Positions 1 to 9,113 of a DNA stretch of 64,000 nucleotides are shown here, one piece after another. The DNA is from Nonomuraea sp. PA05. Its GTDB lineage: Bacteria; Actinomycetota; Actinomycetes; Streptosporangiales; Streptosporangiaceae. Positions within the stretch are counted from its first letter, which is position 1. Each line of letters begins with the position of its first letter. The position numbers were made by a program, and so were the translations under genes. A model generated the notes under the pieces. The model did no database searches, was not told the origin of the DNA, and saw only the letters and a program-made list of their open reading frames with translations. The stretch spans positions 62,001 to 126,000 of the forward strand of contig NZ_VSEY01000023.1 in assembly GCF_008086045.1 (NCBI RefSeq), given 5' to 3'.

Positions 1-413
1 AGCTCGCCCATGACGTTCTCGAACGCCCTGTCGTAGTTGGCCTCCGCCTGCTGGATCGGCTTGAGCAGCGCCTGCGGGTCGTTCATGAGGCGTGACGGGG
101 TGGAGGCCGCGCCGAACAGCTCGGCCATGAGATCCTCGGCGGCGCGCTGCAGATCAGCCGTCGCGGCGCTCACGGCTTCCTTGATCTTCTCCGACAGCTC
201 CACCGCCGGCAGGCGCATGGCCTTGGGGTGGATGTCCAGGGTGCGGATGCCCTCCTGGGCGTACTCGACGACGACCATGCCGTCGGCGTCCTCACCTCTG
301 CCGGCCAGCAGCGGCATGCGCCTCTGCAGCTCGTCGGACTTGGCGAGCTGCTCGTCGACGCCGCGCAACAGACGTTCCACGTCGATGTTGGCGAAGTCCC
401 CGAAATCCGTCAC
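1..413 (-). CDS. YbaB/EbfC-family protein, 3' end outside the window
   Basis: A GTG start at 413 opens a frame that runs off the left edge, so only about 137 residues are visible. The visible part begins VTDFGDFANIDVERLL. It has the YbaB/EbfC layout: an N-terminal helix, a central strand stretch (GMVVVEYAQEGIRTLDIHP), then a long helix rich in Glu, Lys and Ala. Known family members are small dimeric nucleoid-associated DNA-binding proteins. Here it is the third gene of a minus-strand run (1601 to 1), 28 bases after the membrane protein gene, and a second YbaB-like gene lies at 1726-2157. A role in secretion is inferred only from position; a structural or chaperone-like role is equally open. 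Confidence 0.6.
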   Translation of the reverse strand, partial: MTDFGDFANIDVERLLRGVDEQLAKSDELQRRMPLLAGRGEDADGMVVVEYAQEGIRTLDIHPKAMRLPAVELSEKIKEAVSAATADLQRAAEDLMAELFGAASTPSRLMNDPQALLKPIQQAEANYDRAFENVMGE

Positions 414-441
414 GAGTCACATCTTGCACCAAGAGTCACGT

Positions 442-1290
442 TCACGGCGTGGTTGTGCTCACATCCGGTGCGATCCAGTCAAAGTTCTGCGAGCCGGCCG
501 GAAGCTTCCCGGGAGCGGGCGGCTCCTTGAAGGAGGGGTAGTGGCTCAGGTCGAGCCGGGCCCGCTGGAAGTCGATGGCGGCGATGCCCGTCGGCGCCAC
601 GTAGCCGAACTGGCGCTCCTTCTTGGCCATGGTCGTCAGCGTGTCACCGCCCTTGGACAGCAGCGCCCCCATCACGCCGGTGCCGATCGTCACGGCAGTG
701 AGGACCTTGGCTCCGGTGAGCTGCTCCAGCAGCATCCCCAGGGCGCGCGTCTGCGGGGCCGGGAACATCTTCAGCCACAGGGCCCTCACGAGCGCCGCGA
801 AGGCCGCCGCGCCCAGCACCGAGATGGCCACCCAGTACGCGCGGAAGGCGGCGGCGATCTCGTCGAGCACCTTGCCGATGTCGTCGAACATCTTGCGCAG
901 GGCGCCGATCTCGCCGTGGAAGCGGGCGTGGACGCGCGCGTACTCCTGTTGGTCGGCCGCGATCCAGCCGGTCTCCGAGGTCTTGAGGATCTGCGGCATG
1001 AGGTTCTTGACCCCGTCGTCGAGCCGGGCGCTCATGCCGACGCTCCAGATCGTGCCGGCCCGCGCGATCTCGCCCTCGTCCGCGTTGACGGTGGCGGCGA
1101 CCATGACGGCGGGGACGACCCAGGAGGAGAGGCGGCCCGCGGCCCGCAGCGTGGCCAGCCCTCTGGAGGCGGAGCTCTCCGCCCCGGCGGCCGACATGGA
1201 GCCGATCTTCCCGCTGTCCGGGTTGAGCGGGATCAGCGGCGACGACCCCCTGGACACCGGGGAGAGCGCGTTCAGGTACGGGTCGCTCAT
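442..1290 (-). CDS. Hypothetical membrane protein of the type VII secretion locus
   Basis: This 282-residue protein belongs to no family I can name. It has hydrophobic stretches near residues 55-68 (WVVPAVMVAATVN), about 150-172 (AYWVAISVLGAAAFAALV) and about 195-212 (VLTAVTIGTGVMGALL). A helical, charged segment between the first two resembles the amphipathic helices of WXG-type effectors. The C-terminal 60 residues are polar and proline-rich. Its ATG overlaps the stop of the upstream EspC-like gene (ATGA), so the two are probably translationally coupled. Position suggests a membrane-associated ESX substrate or accessory protein; this is inference. Confidence 0.6.
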   Translation of the reverse strand: MSDPYLNALSPVSRGSSPLIPLNPDSGKIGSMSAAGAESSASRGLATLRAAGRLSSWVVPAVMVAATVNADEGEIARAGTIWSVGMSARLDDGVKNLMPQILKTSETGWIAADQQEYARVHARFHGEIGALRKMFDDIGKVLDEIAAAFRAYWVAISVLGAAAFAALVRALWLKMFPAPQTRALGMLLEQLTGAKVLTAVTIGTGVMGALLSKGGDTLTTMAKKERQFGYVAPTGIAAIDFQRARLDLSHYPSFKEPPAPGKLPAGSQNFDWIAPDVSTTTP

Positions 1291-1601
1291 GCGCGGTATC
1301 CGACCATGTTCGCGTTCTCCGCGGCGGTCCAGTTGCGCTCGCAGTGGGTCATGGCCGTCACCCAGCTCTCCAGGGTCGCCATGGCCTCGCCCATGATGTC
1401 GTCACACCGGGCCTGGACGTCCTTGTAGGTGCCGCCGATGATCTGGTCGCCGAACGTCCCGAAGCCGTTGCCCTGGACGTCGGCGGCCGGGATCATGCCG
1501 CGGACGAAGCCGACCATGTCGTCCTTCAGCTCACGGTCGATGCGCCCGCGCGTCTTGCGGATGGTGCTCGAGGTGATGTGGATCTCGCGTGTGGTTCCCA
1601 C
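1287..1601 (-). CDS. EspC/WXG100-like small protein
   Basis: This 104-residue all-helical protein starts at a GTG. It lacks a signal peptide and has a central Gly-rich turn (QGNGFGTFGD) between helical halves. It ends in a Trp/Asn-rich helix (CERNWTAAENANM), which resembles the C-terminal end of actinobacterial EspC-type type VII secretion proteins. Such proteins are secreted as helical hairpins, often paired with a partner. It is the first gene of the minus-strand run and is coupled by ATGA to the membrane protein gene. The ribosome-binding site is weak. The family call rests on size, fold pattern and context, so it is tentative. Confidence 0.5.
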   Translation of the reverse strand: MGTTREIHITSSTIRKTRGRIDRELKDDMVGFVRGMIPAADVQGNGFGTFGDQIIGGTYKDVQARCDDIMGEAMATLESWVTAMTHCERNWTAAENANMVGYRA

Positions 1602-1725
1602 GGCTCTGGATTCTTGCGGTGGTTTGCGCCTGTTTCATCACTCATAGCTGGATTTTTCTGATCACTTCAGCAGTTGGTCATCCGGCCATCCCCAACTGTT
1701 AACCCGGACCGGGTGGCGTGCTCGC

Positions 1726-2157
1726 ATGAGCTCCCGCGACTTCAACCCCGACGACCTCGACGGCCTCCTGCGTGACAGCGAGCGCTCGCTGCGCGAGCTG
1801 ACGAGCATGATCGGCGAGCTGCAGAGCATCTCCGGCGCGGGAGAGAGCCGTAGCGGCGCGGTCAGCGCCACCGTCGACGCCAACGGGCGGCTCGACCAGC
1901 TCAAGCTGGCGCCCAGGGCGAGCCGGATGGAGCTGGACGAGCTGACCGAGGAGATCGTGCAGGCCGTCCGCGCCGCCCAGGACGACCAGGCCCGCAGGGC
2001 CATGGCGCTCATCCCCGTCGCACCCCAGCTCGGGAGCGTCTCCCTGGAGGAGATCCAGCACCGGTTCGACGAGATCCAGGACTCCTTCACCCGGGACATG
2101 CACGAGCGGATGGCCGACCTGGAGGCCATCCGCCGCCGCTCGTTGGAGGACGACTGA
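1726..2157 (+). CDS. YbaB/EbfC-family protein
   Basis: This 143-residue protein has the YbaB/EbfC pattern. An N-terminal helix (about 10-35, DLDGLLRDSERSLREL) is followed by strands containing GAVSATVDANGRLDQLKL (about 45-63) and a helix (ELDELTEEIVQAVRAAQ, about 70-86). A charged C-terminal helix extends beyond the usual ~100-residue length. Canonical YbaB binds DNA as a dimer next to recR/dnaX; this copy is instead next to eccD in a secretion locus. It is divergent from the 1601-1 run, which contains another family member. It may act as a regulator or as a secreted or structural helper; the sequence does not decide. Confidence 0.65.
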   Translation: MSSRDFNPDDLDGLLRDSERSLRELTSMIGELQSISGAGESRSGAVSATVDANGRLDQLKLAPRASRMELDELTEEIVQAVRAAQDDQARRAMALIPVAPQLGSVSLEEIQHRFDEIQDSFTRDMHERMADLEAIRRRSLEDD

Positions 2158-2169
2158 GGTGAAGGGGGC

Positions 2170-3606
2170 TCAGCCGCCGAGGCCGCGCACCCAGGCGTAG
2201 ACGTCCAGGACACCCAGCGCCAGCGGCACCAGCGCCGCGATCAGCAGCCACTCCACGATGTCGGCGGCCCGGCCCCAGAACGGCGAGAGCCGCCCGTCGG
2301 GCAGCCAGACCCCCATGCCGACGACGATCATCGCCGTCCACAGCAGCCCGAGCAGCACCGCGACGGCGGCCAGCCCGCCCACCACGACGCCGATCTGCAC
2401 CCCGACGGCGGCCAGCCCGCCGAACCCGACGAGCATCAGCCACATCCGCTGGCCGACGCCCTGGAACACCCGCGCCCGCATGAGCTGCGCGAGCGCGAGC
2501 ACCACGGACATGACGGCGGCGATCCACGTGCCCTCGGCCAGCAGCAGGGCGTGCGCCCCGAGCCCGACCAGGCAGATCGCGACGATCATGCCGGTCGCGT
2601 AGCGCTGCGCCGCGCCGGTGCGCTGGAGCACGGAGGCACTGTCGAGGTTCTGGTTGTCGCCGCGCAGCTCCTCGGCGTTGGTGGGCATGGTCGGCAGCGG
2701 CACCCTGGCCAGGCGGAACGACAGCACGGGCACCAGCGGCCCGAACGCCATCACGACGGCTGCCGCGACGGCCACCACCCCTCCGGCGGACGCGCCCGTC
2801 ACCATCACCACGGCCGCGCACACCGCGCCCACCATGGAGGCGATGGCCGAGCCGAGGAAGCCCGGCACGCCGTCGGCGATCGCGGTGCCGCCGACGGTGG
2901 CCACCAGCGCGGTGCAGGCCAGCGCGCCGAGGAGTTGCGGCGAGCCCATCGCCGCCAGGCCGCCGCCCGCCGCCGGAGCGAGCAGCCCGGCCAGGAACGC
3001 GTACGGCAGCGCGGCGTACCCGATCAGCGCGCCCGCGCCCGAGTGGCCGACCGCCCTGGACAGCGCCACGCCGACCCCGATGAGCACCAGCGCCAGCGCG
3101 CCCGCCACGATCGCGGTGACCAGCGGCGTCAGCCCGCCGAGCGCCAGCGCCACGACGCCGGCCATCAGCAGCCCGCAGGCGGCCCCGCCGCCCATCGCGC
3201 GCGTGTGCCTGGCCTCCCAGCTCCCCCTGCCCTCCCGCACGCCGGTGGCGACCACGTCGGCCACGTCGTCGAACCTGGCGGGCGGCAGCGCCACCTGACG
3301 CGGCCGCAGGTAGAGGATCTCGCCGTCGAGCACGCCGATCTGGGCCAGGCTCTGCCCGAGGTCGAACGGCGGCCCGCCGATCCGCTGCAGCGTCCAGCCG
3401 GGCGCGGCGGAGGTCTCGCCGCCCAGCTCCCCCATGGCCCTCAGCAGGCCGGGCAGCACGTGCGGCAGCGGGATGTCGGCGGGCAGCGCCAGGTCGGCCT
3501 TCCTGCGCGGCCCCACCACCGTGACATGGCAGAGCGGCGGGAGCGGCGCGGGCATCTGGTGCAGTGCGCCGTGCGGCGAAGGCGGGATCTCGGCCAGCGA
3601 AGTCAC
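2170..3606 (-). CDS. eccD: Type VII secretion integral membrane protein EccD
   Basis: EccD forms the membrane channel core of ESX secretion machines. The N-terminal ~100 residues are a ubiquitin-like YukD domain (CHVTVVGPRRKADLALP, later LAQIGVLDGEILYLRP). After a linker come about eleven hydrophobic segments filling the remaining ~350 residues, as expected for the family. I chose the GTG at 3606 because the frame upstream of it looks non-coding; the ATG at 3555, just before the ubiquitin-like domain, is an equally plausible start. Neither has a clear Shine-Dalgarno. It is divergent from eccC, which begins 102 bases away, so both probably share a promoter region. No EccB or EccE homologue is visible nearby. 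Confidence 0.9.
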   Translation of the reverse strand: MTSLAEIPPSPHGALHQMPAPLPPLCHVTVVGPRRKADLALPADIPLPHVLPGLLRAMGELGGETSAAPGWTLQRIGGPPFDLGQSLAQIGVLDGEILYLRPRQVALPPARFDDVADVVATGVREGRGSWEARHTRAMGGGAACGLLMAGVVALALGGLTPLVTAIVAGALALVLIGVGVALSRAVGHSGAGALIGYAALPYAFLAGLLAPAAGGGLAAMGSPQLLGALACTALVATVGGTAIADGVPGFLGSAIASMVGAVCAAVVMVTGASAGGVVAVAAAVVMAFGPLVPVLSFRLARVPLPTMPTNAEELRGDNQNLDSASVLQRTGAAQRYATGMIVAICLVGLGAHALLLAEGTWIAAVMSVVLALAQLMRARVFQGVGQRMWLMLVGFGGLAAVGVQIGVVVGGLAAVAVLLGLLWTAMIVVGMGVWLPDGRLSPFWGRAADIVEWLLIAALVPLALGVLDVYAWVRGLGG

Positions 3607-3708
3607 ATGGCCAACATAGCGAGGAGAAGTTAACTCATACCCCAACTCGGACGTAAGGCACATCTGGTAAGAAGGTTCTTCCGAGCGTCAGAAGGGGCCT
3701 TTCCAAGG

Positions 3709-6700
3709 GTGAGCATCGTCGTCGTACGGCGTCCCGAGCGCCGTCCCAGCCCGAAGCCGCCGCGTGGCGAGATCCTCCTGGAGTCGCCTCCGGAGATCCC
3801 CGAGGTCCAGTCGCAGGGCATGATGGCGGCGCTCACGTACCTGCCGATGGTGGCCGGAGCGGCGGCCATGGGCCTGATGTTCACCGCCAACGGCACCAAC
3901 GCCAACCCCATCATGTACGTCGCCAGCGGCCTGTTCGCCTTCTCCATGGTCGGCATGACGCTCGGCCAGATCGGCCGCCAGGCGGGCGAGCGCAAGCAGC
4001 GGCTCAACGGCGCCCGCCGCGACTACTTCCGCTACCTCGCGCAGATCCGCAAGCGCGTCCGCAAGGCCGCCATCCAGCAGCGCGAGGCGCTGGAGTGGAG
4101 CGGCCCGGCCCCCGACACGCTGTGGTGGACCGCGATGGGCCCGCGCCTGTGGGAGCGCCGCCCCCGCGACGAGGACTTCAGCACCGTACGCCTGGGCACC
4201 GGCACCCAGAAGCTGGCCATCCAGCTCATCCCGCCGGACTCCAAGCCCGTCGAGGACCTCGACGCCCTGACCGCGGGCGCGCTGCGCAGGTTCATCCGCA
4301 CCCACTCCACGGTCTCCCAGCTCCCGGTGGCCGTCGCGCTGCACTCCTTCGCCCGGATCAAGCTGGACGGCGACCCGGCCATGGTCCGCGACCTGGTGCG
4401 GGCGATGGTGGCGCAGATGGTGACGTTCCACTCGCCGGACGACATGCGGATCATGGTGTGCGCGGGCCGCGAGTGGATGGGCCACTGGGAGTGGGTCAAG
4501 TGGCTGCCGCACGCCCTGCACCCCGAGGAGAACGACGGCGCAGGCCAGGTCAGGCTGATGGCCGAGAACCTGGCCCAGCTCGACCGGCTGGTGGGCGGCG
4601 AGCTGAAGGAGCGGGCCAGGTTCAAGCCGGGGGCCTCGCCGGACGCGCTGCCGTACCACGTGCTCATCCTCGACCACGGGCACGTGCCGCAGGACTCGCA
4701 GCTCGGCGCGGACGCCATCGACGGCGTCACCGTCATCGACCTGTCCGGCTCGTCCGGCACGGTCGAGGAGCGCAGCACGCTGCGGCTGCGCATCAACCAG
4801 ACCGGCTTCCACATGGTCAAGATCGACCACGCGGGCAAGGAGAGCACGAACCGGCTCGGCGACCCCGACTCGCTCGACTACATCAGGGCCGAGGGGCTGG
4901 CCCGCCAGCTCGCGCCGCTGCGCGCGTCCACGGCCAAGGGCGGCGAGTCGCAGGACGTGCTGTCCACCAACACCACGCTGACCGACCTGCTCGGCGTCGG
5001 CGACCCCACCAGGCTGGACGTCGCCCAGACCTGGCGGCCCCGCGCGGGCCGCAACCGGCTGCGCGTGCCGATCGGCCTCGGCGGCGACGGCCGGCTGGTC
5101 GAGCTGGACATCAAGGAGTCCGCGCAGGGCGGCATGGGCCCGCACGGCCTGGTCATCGGGGCCACCGGCTCCGGCAAGTCGGAGCTGCTGCGCACGCTCG
5201 TGCTCGGCCTGGCCGTCACGCACTCCTCCGAGATACTCAACTTCGTGCTCGTCGACTTCAAGGGCGGCGCCACGTTCCTCGGCCTGGACGGCCTCTCGCA
5301 CGTCTCCGCGGTCATCACCAACCTGGAGGACGAGCTGCCGCTCGTCGACCGCATGCACGACGCGCTGCACGGCGAGATGGTGCGCAGGCAGGAGCTGCTG
5401 CGCGCGGCCGGGAACTACGCCTCGCTGCGCGACTACGAGCGGGCCCGCGAGCAGGGCGTGGCCCTTCAGCCGATGCCGACTCTGTTCGTGGTCCTGGACG
5501 AGTTCAGCGAGCTGCTGTCGGCCAAGCCGGAGTTCATCGACCTGTTCGTGATGATCGGGCGGCTCGGCCGGTCGCTCGGCGTGCACCTGCTGCTGGCCTC
5601 GCAGCGGCTGGAGGAGGGACGGCTGCGCGGGCTCGACACGCACCTGTCGTACCGGATCGGCCTGCGCACGTTCTCGGCCATGGAGAGCCGGGTCGTGCTG
5701 GGCGTGGCCGACGCGTACGAGCTGCCGTCCGCGCCGGGCAACGGCTACCTGAAGTTCGACACGACCGGGATGACCCGGTTCAAGGCCGCATACGTGTCCG
5801 GCCCGTACACGCCCGTCTCCGGGCACGTGGCCACCCCCGACGGGACGGCGCCGATCAGGGAGGTCGTCCCGTACGGCCCCGACTTCGTGCCCGTGCCGCT
5901 CGTCGAGGAGCCGGCCGAGGCCGCTCCCCAGGAGGAGAGCAGGTCGCAGCAGAGCCTGCTCGACGTCGTCGTGGCCCGGCTCGTCGACAAGGGGCCGCCC
6001 GCGCACCGCATCTGGCTGCCGCCGCTGGCCGAGCCGCCGACGCTGACGCACCTGCTGCCGCCGCTGTCGATCACGCCCGAGCTGGGGCTGACGACGCCGG
6101 GCTGGCCGGGGCGCGGGCGGTTGCAGGCCGTCGTGGGCATCATCGACCGGCCGTTCGAGCAGCGGCGGGACCCGTACTGGCTGGATCTGTCGGGCGCGGC
6201 GGGGCACGTCGGCGTGGCAGGCGGGCCGCAGAGCGGCAAGAGCACCGTGCTGCGCACCCTGATCGCCAGCATGGCGCTCACGCACACGCCGGCCGAGGTG
6301 CAGTTCTACTGCCTGGACTTCGGCGGCGGCGCCCTGTCGGGGCTGGAGGGCCTGCCGCACGTCGGCGGCGTGGCCAGCAGGCTGGACGCCGACCGGGTCC
6401 GCCGCACGGTCGCGGAGATCGCCGGCGTGCTCCAGCAGCGCGAGCGGATGTTCACCGAGCAGGGCGTGGACTCCGTGGCGACCTACCGCAGGCGGATCGC
6501 CGACGGGTCGCTCAAGGGCGACGGCTGGGGCGACATCTTCCTCGTGGTGGACGGCTGGCTCACGGTCAGGCAGGAGTTCGACGCGCTGGAGCCGGTCATC
6601 ACCGACCTGGCCGCGCGCGGCCTGGGCTACGGCATCCACGTGGTGGCGGCCACCAACAAGTGGTCGGAGTTCCGGCCCGGCATCCGGGACCTGTTCGGCA

Positions 6701-7692
6701 CCAGGATCGAGCTGAAGCTCGGTGACGCCTACGAGTCCGAGGTCAACAGGAAGAAGTCGCTGGCCGTGCCGGAAGGCGTGCCGGGGCGCGGCCTGACCAG
6801 GGACGGGCTGCACTTCCTCAGCGCGCTGCCGCGCATCGACGGCGTGCAGGACGCCGAGGACCTGACGACAGGCGTGCAGGGGCTCGTCACGGCCGTGCGG
6901 GACTCCTGGCAGGGCCAGCCCGCCAAGAGCGTGCGGCTGCTGCCCTCGGTGCTGCCGGCCGCGTCGCTGCCAGGACCCGAGCAGAGCGGCGGCAGGAGCA
7001 GGATCGCGATCGGCGTGGACGAGGCCACGCTGTCGCCGGTGTTCCTCGACTTCGACACCGACCCGCACTTCGTGGTGCTGGGCGACAACGAGAGCGGCAA
7101 GTCCAACCTGCTCAAGGTGATCACGGAGAACGTCGCGGCCAGGTACGAGCCGCGCGAGGCGATGATGATCTTCATCGACTACCGGCGCTCCCTGCTCGAC
7201 ACCGCCGTGGGCGACAACCGCATCGGCTACGCCGCCTCCGCCAAAGCCGCCCTCGACCTGGTCCAGGACGCCCGCAACGCGCTGCTCAAGCGGCTCCCGC
7301 CGGCCGACCTCACCCCCGAGCAGCTCCGCGCCCGCGACTGGTGGAAGGGCTCCGACCTGTACATCGTGGTCGACGACTACGACCTGGTCTCCGGCTCGAA
7401 CAACCCGCTGATGCCGCTGGCCGACCTGCTGCCCCAGGCCCGCGACATCGGCCTGCACCTGATCCTGTCGCGGGCGATGGGCGGCTCGGGACGGGCCATG
7501 TTCGAGCCGCTGATCCAGCGGCTCAAGGACATGGCCACCCCGGCCGTCATCCTGTCCGGCACCAAGGACGAGGGTTTCCTGTTCGGCAACGTCCGCGCCC
7601 AGCCGCTGCCCCCCGGCCGCGGCTTCCTCGTGGACAGGAAGTACGGCTCGCGGCTGGCGCAGACGGCGCTGTGGCCGCCGACGGAGGACTGA
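3709..7692 (+). CDS. eccC: Type VII secretion FtsK/SpoIIIE-type ATPase EccC
   Basis: At 1327 residues this is a full, unsplit EccC (EccCa and EccCb fused), the motor that recognises WXG100 substrates. Two hydrophobic segments lie near residues 45-85. Three FtsK-like domains follow, each with a Walker A: GATGSGKS at 484-491, GGPQSGKS at 838-845, and GDNESGKS at 1125-1132. Walker B-type stretches include LFVVLDEF (592-599) and FLVVDGW (944-950). Domain 1 has the Asp-Glu pair expected for hydrolysis. Domain 2 has Asp-Gly there, which fits a regulatory site. The GTG start has a purine-rich tract about 12 bases upstream. It is followed 7 bases later by two small ESX-type genes, probably one operon. 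Confidence 0.93.
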   Translation: MSIVVVRRPERRPSPKPPRGEILLESPPEIPEVQSQGMMAALTYLPMVAGAAAMGLMFTANGTNANPIMYVASGLFAFSMVGMTLGQIGRQAGERKQRLNGARRDYFRYLAQIRKRVRKAAIQQREALEWSGPAPDTLWWTAMGPRLWERRPRDEDFSTVRLGTGTQKLAIQLIPPDSKPVEDLDALTAGALRRFIRTHSTVSQLPVAVALHSFARIKLDGDPAMVRDLVRAMVAQMVTFHSPDDMRIMVCAGREWMGHWEWVKWLPHALHPEENDGAGQVRLMAENLAQLDRLVGGELKERARFKPGASPDALPYHVLILDHGHVPQDSQLGADAIDGVTVIDLSGSSGTVEERSTLRLRINQTGFHMVKIDHAGKESTNRLGDPDSLDYIRAEGLARQLAPLRASTAKGGESQDVLSTNTTLTDLLGVGDPTRLDVAQTWRPRAGRNRLRVPIGLGGDGRLVELDIKESAQGGMGPHGLVIGATGSGKSELLRTLVLGLAVTHSSEILNFVLVDFKGGATFLGLDGLSHVSAVITNLEDELPLVDRMHDALHGEMVRRQELLRAAGNYASLRDYERAREQGVALQPMPTLFVVLDEFSELLSAKPEFIDLFVMIGRLGRSLGVHLLLASQRLEEGRLRGLDTHLSYRIGLRTFSAMESRVVLGVADAYELPSAPGNGYLKFDTTGMTRFKAAYVSGPYTPVSGHVATPDGTAPIREVVPYGPDFVPVPLVEEPAEAAPQEESRSQQSLLDVVVARLVDKGPPAHRIWLPPLAEPPTLTHLLPPLSITPELGLTTPGWPGRGRLQAVVGIIDRPFEQRRDPYWLDLSGAAGHVGVAGGPQSGKSTVLRTLIASMALTHTPAEVQFYCLDFGGGALSGLEGLPHVGGVASRLDADRVRRTVAEIAGVLQQRERMFTEQGVDSVATYRRRIADGSLKGDGWGDIFLVVDGWLTVRQEFDALEPVITDLAARGLGYGIHVVAATNKWSEFRPGIRDLFGTRIELKLGDAYESEVNRKKSLAVPEGVPGRGLTRDGLHFLSALPRIDGVQDAEDLTTGVQGLVTAVRDSWQGQPAKSVRLLPSVLPAASLPGPEQSGGRSRIAIGVDEATLSPVFLDFDTDPHFVVLGDNESGKSNLLKVITENVAARYEPREAMMIFIDYRRSLLDTAVGDNRIGYAASAKAALDLVQDARNALLKRLPPADLTPEQLRARDWWKGSDLYIVVDDYDLVSGSNNPLMPLADLLPQARDIGLHLILSRAMGGSGRAMFEPLIQRLKDMATPAVILSGTKDEGFLFGNVRAQPLPPGRGFLVDRKYGSRLAQTALWPPTED

Positions 7693-7699
7693 CGAGATC

Positions 7700-7984
7700 A
7701 TGGCCGGTCTGGACATCCACTTCGACGCGCTCGACGACTGCCGCACCGCCGCCAGGACACTGGCGGGCCAGTTCGGCGACCTCGCCGACGGCTACCCCGC
7801 CGAGCGCCCCGACTCGACGATCTTCGGACGGCTGGGCGGCTCCTCCGGCCTGGCCGACGCCGTACGCACGGTGGAGACCACCTGCGACAGCGAGTTCGGC
7901 AAGGCCAAGAGCCTGCTGAAGAGCGTCGAGCGGGCACTCGACGTGGTCCAGGACAACGTACGGAGGGCCAACGACCCCGCATGA
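7700..7984 (+). CDS. WXG100/EspC-like small secreted protein
   Basis: This 94-residue protein has no signal peptide and reads as two long amphipathic helices separated by a glycine turn (FGRLGGSSG), the helical-hairpin plan of ESX substrates. There is no exact W-x-G motif; the turn position carries Gly-Gly. It starts 7 bases after eccC and overlaps the next gene by ATGA (7981-7984). It may therefore be co-translated with the transglycosylase protein and act as its partner. That pairing is inferred from the usual heterodimer organisation of type VII substrates. Confidence 0.65.
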   Translation: MAGLDIHFDALDDCRTAARTLAGQFGDLADGYPAERPDSTIFGRLGGSSGLADAVRTVETTCDSEFGKAKSLLKSVERALDVVQDNVRRANDPA

Positions 7985-9063
7985 GCGCTCACGAGGGCAT
8001 CCGCGCCCTGCCCAACGGCAACACCCTCGCCGACCTGGCCGACAGCGTCACCGGCAACCCGGGCGCCATCCGCGACATCGCCGCCCGCTGGCGCACCGCC
8101 GCGAGCAGCGTGAACACCACCACCGGCACGCTGGGCGGCGCCGTCTCCACCGTGGACATGGCGTGGGAGGGCGAGTCGGCCAACGCCTTCGTGACCTACA
8201 TGTCCGGCTACGGCAAGGCGGGTCAGGACCTGCACGACGCGCTGACCGCCTGCGCCAAGGCGCTCGACAAGGCGGCCACCACCCTGGAGACGTCCCAGGG
8301 GCTGGTGGACGGCATCTGCGACCGGCTGCTGACGCGGGTGAACACGTACAAGCAGAACAACCAGGACGCCGAGCAGGAGGACCTGGACCGCGAGATCGGC
8401 CGCATGGTCAACGACGAGATCGCCAACGCGCGCCCGGCGGTGCAGGACGCCATCGACGGGGTCAACGACGCCGCGAACTCCCTCGGCACCCTGATGAGCG
8501 AGCGCAAGACCAAGTTCGCCCAGATCAAGGCGGCCGGAGAGCAGCGGTTCACGCCGGGGCCAGGACACCGCTTCGACTGGCGGCGCACGCAGAGCTACAC
8601 CGCGCAGACCGCCGCGTCGGGCGGCACCGGCGGCAGCCCCATGATCGGCGGCGGGCCCGGCGGGTACGGCTCCAGCGGCCTGCCGCCCGCCGGCGGCGGC
8701 CCGGCCCCGACGGGACGGCTCAAGGAGTGGATCGATGAGGCCATCGGCATCCTCCGGGAGCATGGCTACCCGGTCGAGAAGATGAACCCCAACGACATCT
8801 ACATGATCATCCAGCACGAGTCCGGGGGGAACCCGAACGCGATCAACCTCTGGGACTCCAACGCGAGTGCCGGGCACCCGTCCAAGGGCCTCATGCAGAC
8901 GATCGACCCGACGTTCGACGCCTACTCCCTCGGCGGGAGCGTCTACGACCCGGTGTCCAACATCGTGGCGGGCGTGCGGTACGCCATCGAGCGGTACGGC
9001 AGCGTGTCAGCCGTGCCCGGAGTCGTGGGCATGAAGACGGGCGCCGGCTACAGCGGCTACTGA
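7981..9063 (+). CDS. WXG-type protein fused to a lytic transglycosylase (SLT) domain
   Basis: Residues 1-190 are helical, with a WEG motif at 62-64 (AWEGESANAF) typical of the WXG100 hairpin, followed by a charged coiled region. A Gly/Pro-rich linker occupies about 205-245. Residues about 250-360 are an SLT-like transglycosylase domain; the probable catalytic Glu is E280 in IIQHESGG. A GLMQT motif and a Tyr-containing helix (AGVRYAIERYG) complete the goose-type fold. No Sec signal is present, so export would be through the adjacent machine. Likely roles are local peptidoglycan cleavage for assembly of the secretion apparatus, or a peptidoglycan-targeting effector. Confidence 0.85.
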   Translation: MSAHEGIRALPNGNTLADLADSVTGNPGAIRDIAARWRTAASSVNTTTGTLGGAVSTVDMAWEGESANAFVTYMSGYGKAGQDLHDALTACAKALDKAATTLETSQGLVDGICDRLLTRVNTYKQNNQDAEQEDLDREIGRMVNDEIANARPAVQDAIDGVNDAANSLGTLMSERKTKFAQIKAAGEQRFTPGPGHRFDWRRTQSYTAQTAASGGTGGSPMIGGGPGGYGSSGLPPAGGGPAPTGRLKEWIDEAIGILREHGYPVEKMNPNDIYMIIQHESGGNPNAINLWDSNASAGHPSKGLMQTIDPTFDAYSLGGSVYDPVSNIVAGVRYAIERYGSVSAVPGVVGMKTGAGYSGY

Positions 9064-9076
9064 CCGGCCCTCAGGC

Positions 9077-9107
9077 ATCGGGCCCCGCCCACCCAGCGGG
9101 GCCCGAT
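9077..9107. terminator. Bidirectional hairpin terminator
   Basis: A perfect 12-bp stem (ATCGGGCCCCGC with its complement) and a 7-base loop lie in the 50-base gap between two convergent genes. There is no clear T-tract, as is common in actinomycetes. Confidence 0.8.
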
Positions 9108-9113
9108 CACGCT

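Noticed and set aside
1690-3640. Shared GTTAAC elements near 1697, 3629, 11455 and 24472 as a regulon
   Set aside because: The shared core is only six bases, the orientation and distance to starts vary, and it is a palindromic hexamer expected by chance.
3688-7746. A >1300-residue open frame antisense to eccC, and others opposite the GH3 genes and the GH31/transporter operon
   Set aside because: They mirror the third-codon GC bias of the real genes, show only Arg/Gly/His/Ala-rich low-complexity sequence and no domain.
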